The notes under the pieces are model-generated. The model ran no database searches, was not told the origin of the DNA, and saw nothing but the letters and a program-made list of their open reading frames with translations. Below are positions 62,623 to 64,000 of a DNA stretch of 64,000 bases, one piece after another (positions within the stretch are counted from its first letter, which is position 1; each line of letters begins with the position of its first letter). The position numbers were made by a program, and so were the translations under genes. The DNA comes from Lentilactobacillus sp. Marseille-Q4993. Its GTDB lineage: Bacteria; Bacillota; Bacilli; Lactobacillales; Lactobacillaceae. The stretch lies in contig NZ_CATNVB010000001.1 of NCBI RefSeq assembly GCF_951230165.1, positions 1 to 64,000 of the forward strand. Direction: 5' to 3'.

Positions 62623-63345
62623 ATGGCAAAAATACTTTCAATTGATACATCAAACACCCCGTTATCCATTTCGGTAGTAGAAGATGATTTTGTGATGGCG
62701 TCTGAAACCCTGACGACTCATAAGAAGCACGCGGAATATATGCTTCCAATCATCGAGGATTTGGTGAAAAAATCAGGATTAACCCCTGCAGGAATTGACA
62801 AAATTGTTGTTGCGACCGGTCCTGGATCATATACAGGCATTAGGATGGCTACCACGGTGGCCAAAACCCTAGCAAGCACTCTCGAGATACCGTTGATAAC
62901 CGTGTCTAGCTTGTGGTCATTAGCGCTTAATCGATTTGATTCAGATGCCTTGATAAATCCAATTTTCGATGCCCGAAATGGCAACATGTTTACTGGTTTA
63001 TACAAGAGAAATGGTAATAAGCTGGAATCTGTCGTTGCTGACCAACACACAAACATTGACAATTGGATTCCAGTATTGAAGAATTATAGTGATAAAATTG
63101 AGGTATTGGGGGATATTGGTGAGCTTTCAGCACAACTTACTGCGGAAGTATCGACATTAACGGTCTTGCCAAGACAGTTTGCTGTACCAAATGCAACGTT
63201 AATGGCAATTCATGCTAATGATTTTAAACCAGTAGATAATGTTGATGCAGTTGTCCCTAACTATTTAAGGCTGACAAAAGCTGAAGCGGACTGGCAAAAA
63301 GCTCACCCTAATGAGGGAAATGACAACTATGTGGAAAAATATTAA
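62623..63345 (+). CDS. tsaB: tRNA t6A synthesis protein TsaB
   Basis: A 240-residue ASKHA-fold partner of TsaD in making N6-threonylcarbamoyladenosine at position 37 of ANN-reading tRNAs. LSIDTSNTPLSISVVE, VVATGPGSYTGIRMATT and the DARNGNMF segment mark the family. The start at 62623 comes 2 bases after the thioesterase stop; the longer frame from 62599 overlaps it and is unlikely. It overlaps rimI by 17 bases. Confidence 0.95.
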   Translation: MAKILSIDTSNTPLSISVVEDDFVMASETLTTHKKHAEYMLPIIEDLVKKSGLTPAGIDKIVVATGPGSYTGIRMATTVAKTLASTLEIPLITVSSLWSLALNRFDSDALINPIFDARNGNMFTGLYKRNGNKLESVVADQHTNIDNWIPVLKNYSDKIEVLGDIGELSAQLTAEVSTLTVLPRQFAVPNATLMAIHANDFKPVDNVDAVVPNYLRLTKAEADWQKAHPNEGNDNYVEKY

Positions 63346-63904
63346 GGGGTGGTACGAAAACCACTTCTATAATAAAGAAAAAGCTCTTAGGGAAAAGTAC
63401 TTGGATATTAAGAATCATGACGTTGATATCAACGGAACTGAGTTTTTTCTTGCTAAGGCAATGATTCCTGACATTCCAGAAATTTTGGGAATTGAACGGG
63501 CGGTGTATGGTGGCCAGACTCCGTGGGATGAACGGGCGTTTAGATCTGAACTGATGAGATCAGACGATCGGCTCTATTTGGTATTACGTCGAAATGACTG
63601 GTTGGTGGCCTTCATTGGCTGTTCTTGGAATTTTAATACTCAAGACTGCCATATTACAAACGTGGCGGTTGCACCTAACTTCCAAAATCGGGGATTGGGG
63701 TATTTTCTTGTGACTACGATTATCAAAAAAGCAAGACAAATGGAATTCAATAAAGTTACGCTTGAGGTCAGGATGAGCAATACCCGAGCTCAGCAGTTGT
63801 ACAAGGATATTGGGTTTGTTGAGGATGGAATTACTAAGGACTATTACTTTAACGACCGTGAAGATGCTTTGAACATGACAATGGATATAACAAAGATTGG
63901 TTGA
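63329..63904 (+). CDS. rimI: Ribosomal-protein alanine N-acetyltransferase
   Basis: A 191-residue GNAT enzyme that acetylates the N-terminus of ribosomal protein S18 (and possibly others). The acetyl-CoA loop is [14 protein letters not shown] (about residue 120), followed by [19 protein letters not shown]. An N-terminal extension of about 45 residues precedes the GNAT core. GAGGGA is 10 bases before the ATG at 63329; ATGs at 63311 and 63320 are alternatives. The tsaB-rimI-tsaD order is conserved. Confidence 0.92.
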   Translation: MWKNIKGWYENHFYNKEKALREKYLDIKNHDVDINGTEFFLAKAMIPDIPEILGIERAVYGGQTPWDERAFRSELMRSDDRLYLVLRRNDWLVAFIGCSWNFNTQDCHITNVAVAPNFQNRGLGYFLVTTIIKKARQMEFNKVTLEVRMSNTRAQQLYKDIGFVEDGITKDYYFNDREDALNMTMDITKIG

Positions 63905-63912
63905 GTGGATTT

Positions 63913-64000
63913 ATGAACAGAAATTTAATTTTAGCATTTGAAACTAGCTGTGATGAAACCTCAGTTGCCGTAATCGAAAATGGCGACAAAATTCTGTCCA
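63913..64000 (+). CDS. tsaD: tRNA t6A threonylcarbamoyltransferase TsaD (5' end only)
   Basis: The first 29 codons of TsaD, cut by the window end. [20 protein letters not shown] is the standard start, with an ASKHA nucleotide-binding strand. The protein transfers the threonylcarbamoyl group to A37. It follows rimI by 8 bases. The metal-binding HMEGH motif lies beyond the window. Confidence 0.93.
   Translation, partial: MNRNLILAFETSCDETSVAVIENGDKILS

Noticed and set aside
1-64000. CRISPR arrays, insertion sequences, prophage or integrase genes
   Set aside because: No regularly spaced repeats, transposase or integrase motifs were seen; repeats present are tRNA copies or short regulatory words.

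Overview
The window is a gene-dense stretch of a low-to-moderate GC Gram-positive chromosome. Everything points to a lactic acid bacterium of the family Lactobacillaceae: a D-lactate dehydrogenase, the PepC and DtpT peptide-use genes, a class Ib ribonucleotide reductase, an L1/L10-controlled ribosomal operon, MprF, and two conserved Firmicutes gene orders (dnaX-ybaB-recR-yaaL-tmk-darA-holB-yabA-rsmI and cysS-mrnC-rlmB-rae1-sigH-rpmG-secE-nusG). Genus and species cannot be fixed from the sequence alone. There is no insertion sequence, prophage, CRISPR array or other clear mobile element, and most of the window is core housekeeping DNA.

Layout. 1-400: the end of an rRNA operon (5S) with tRNA-Asn and tRNA-Thr. 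400-4500: a PTS IIB-IIA pair with no IIC next to it, the peptide transporter DtpT, a phosphoesterase, and a tandem duplication of a promoter/tRNA-Tyr/tRNA-Gln unit. 4.5-10.4 kb: proC, nagA with a GntR regulator, a TagA-type glycosyltransferase (minus strand) and the NAD salvage pair pncB-nadE. 10.4-13.7 kb: a yybP-ykoY type (manganese) riboswitch before a P-type ATPase and a small conserved protein. 13.9-17.6 kb: tex, an SprT-like gene, thrB and tRNA-Leu(AAG). 17.6-20.9 kb: a HAD phosphatase and a complete mannose-family PTS. 20.9-27 kb: an LCP cell-wall ligase, two transporters, gpmA, pepC and rpiA. 27-40.3 kb: dut, radA, yacL, gltX, the cysS-to-sigH group, rpmG, secE, nusG, and rplKA/rplJL with their RNA leaders. 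40.4-50.4 kb: mprF, a divergent LysR/YeiH pair, galKET and D-lactate dehydrogenase. 50.4-54 kb: nrdHEF on the minus strand under an array of NrdR-box-like sites. 54-64 kb: a methyltransferase, tadA, SRP RNA, the dnaX-to-rsmI replication/repair block, an acyl-ACP thioesterase, and tsaB-rimI-tsaD (the last cut by the window end).

How the parts connect. Several control layers can be read directly from the DNA: a metal-sensing riboswitch on a cation exporter, two messenger-RNA copies of the ribosomal L1-binding motif before rplK and rplA, an L10 leader with terminator before rplJL, periodic NrdR boxes before nrdHEF, and many strong intrinsic terminators, several shared by convergent genes. The A34 tRNA-Leu and the TadA deaminase in the same window suggest wobble inosine on a leucine tRNA. 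No clearly new multi-gene system was found. The points most worth checking are the three-box NrdR array, the A34 tRNA-Leu, the paired L1 leaders, the orphan PTS IIB-IIA pair with its repeated upstream motif, and the repeat cluster before the D-lactate dehydrogenase gene.
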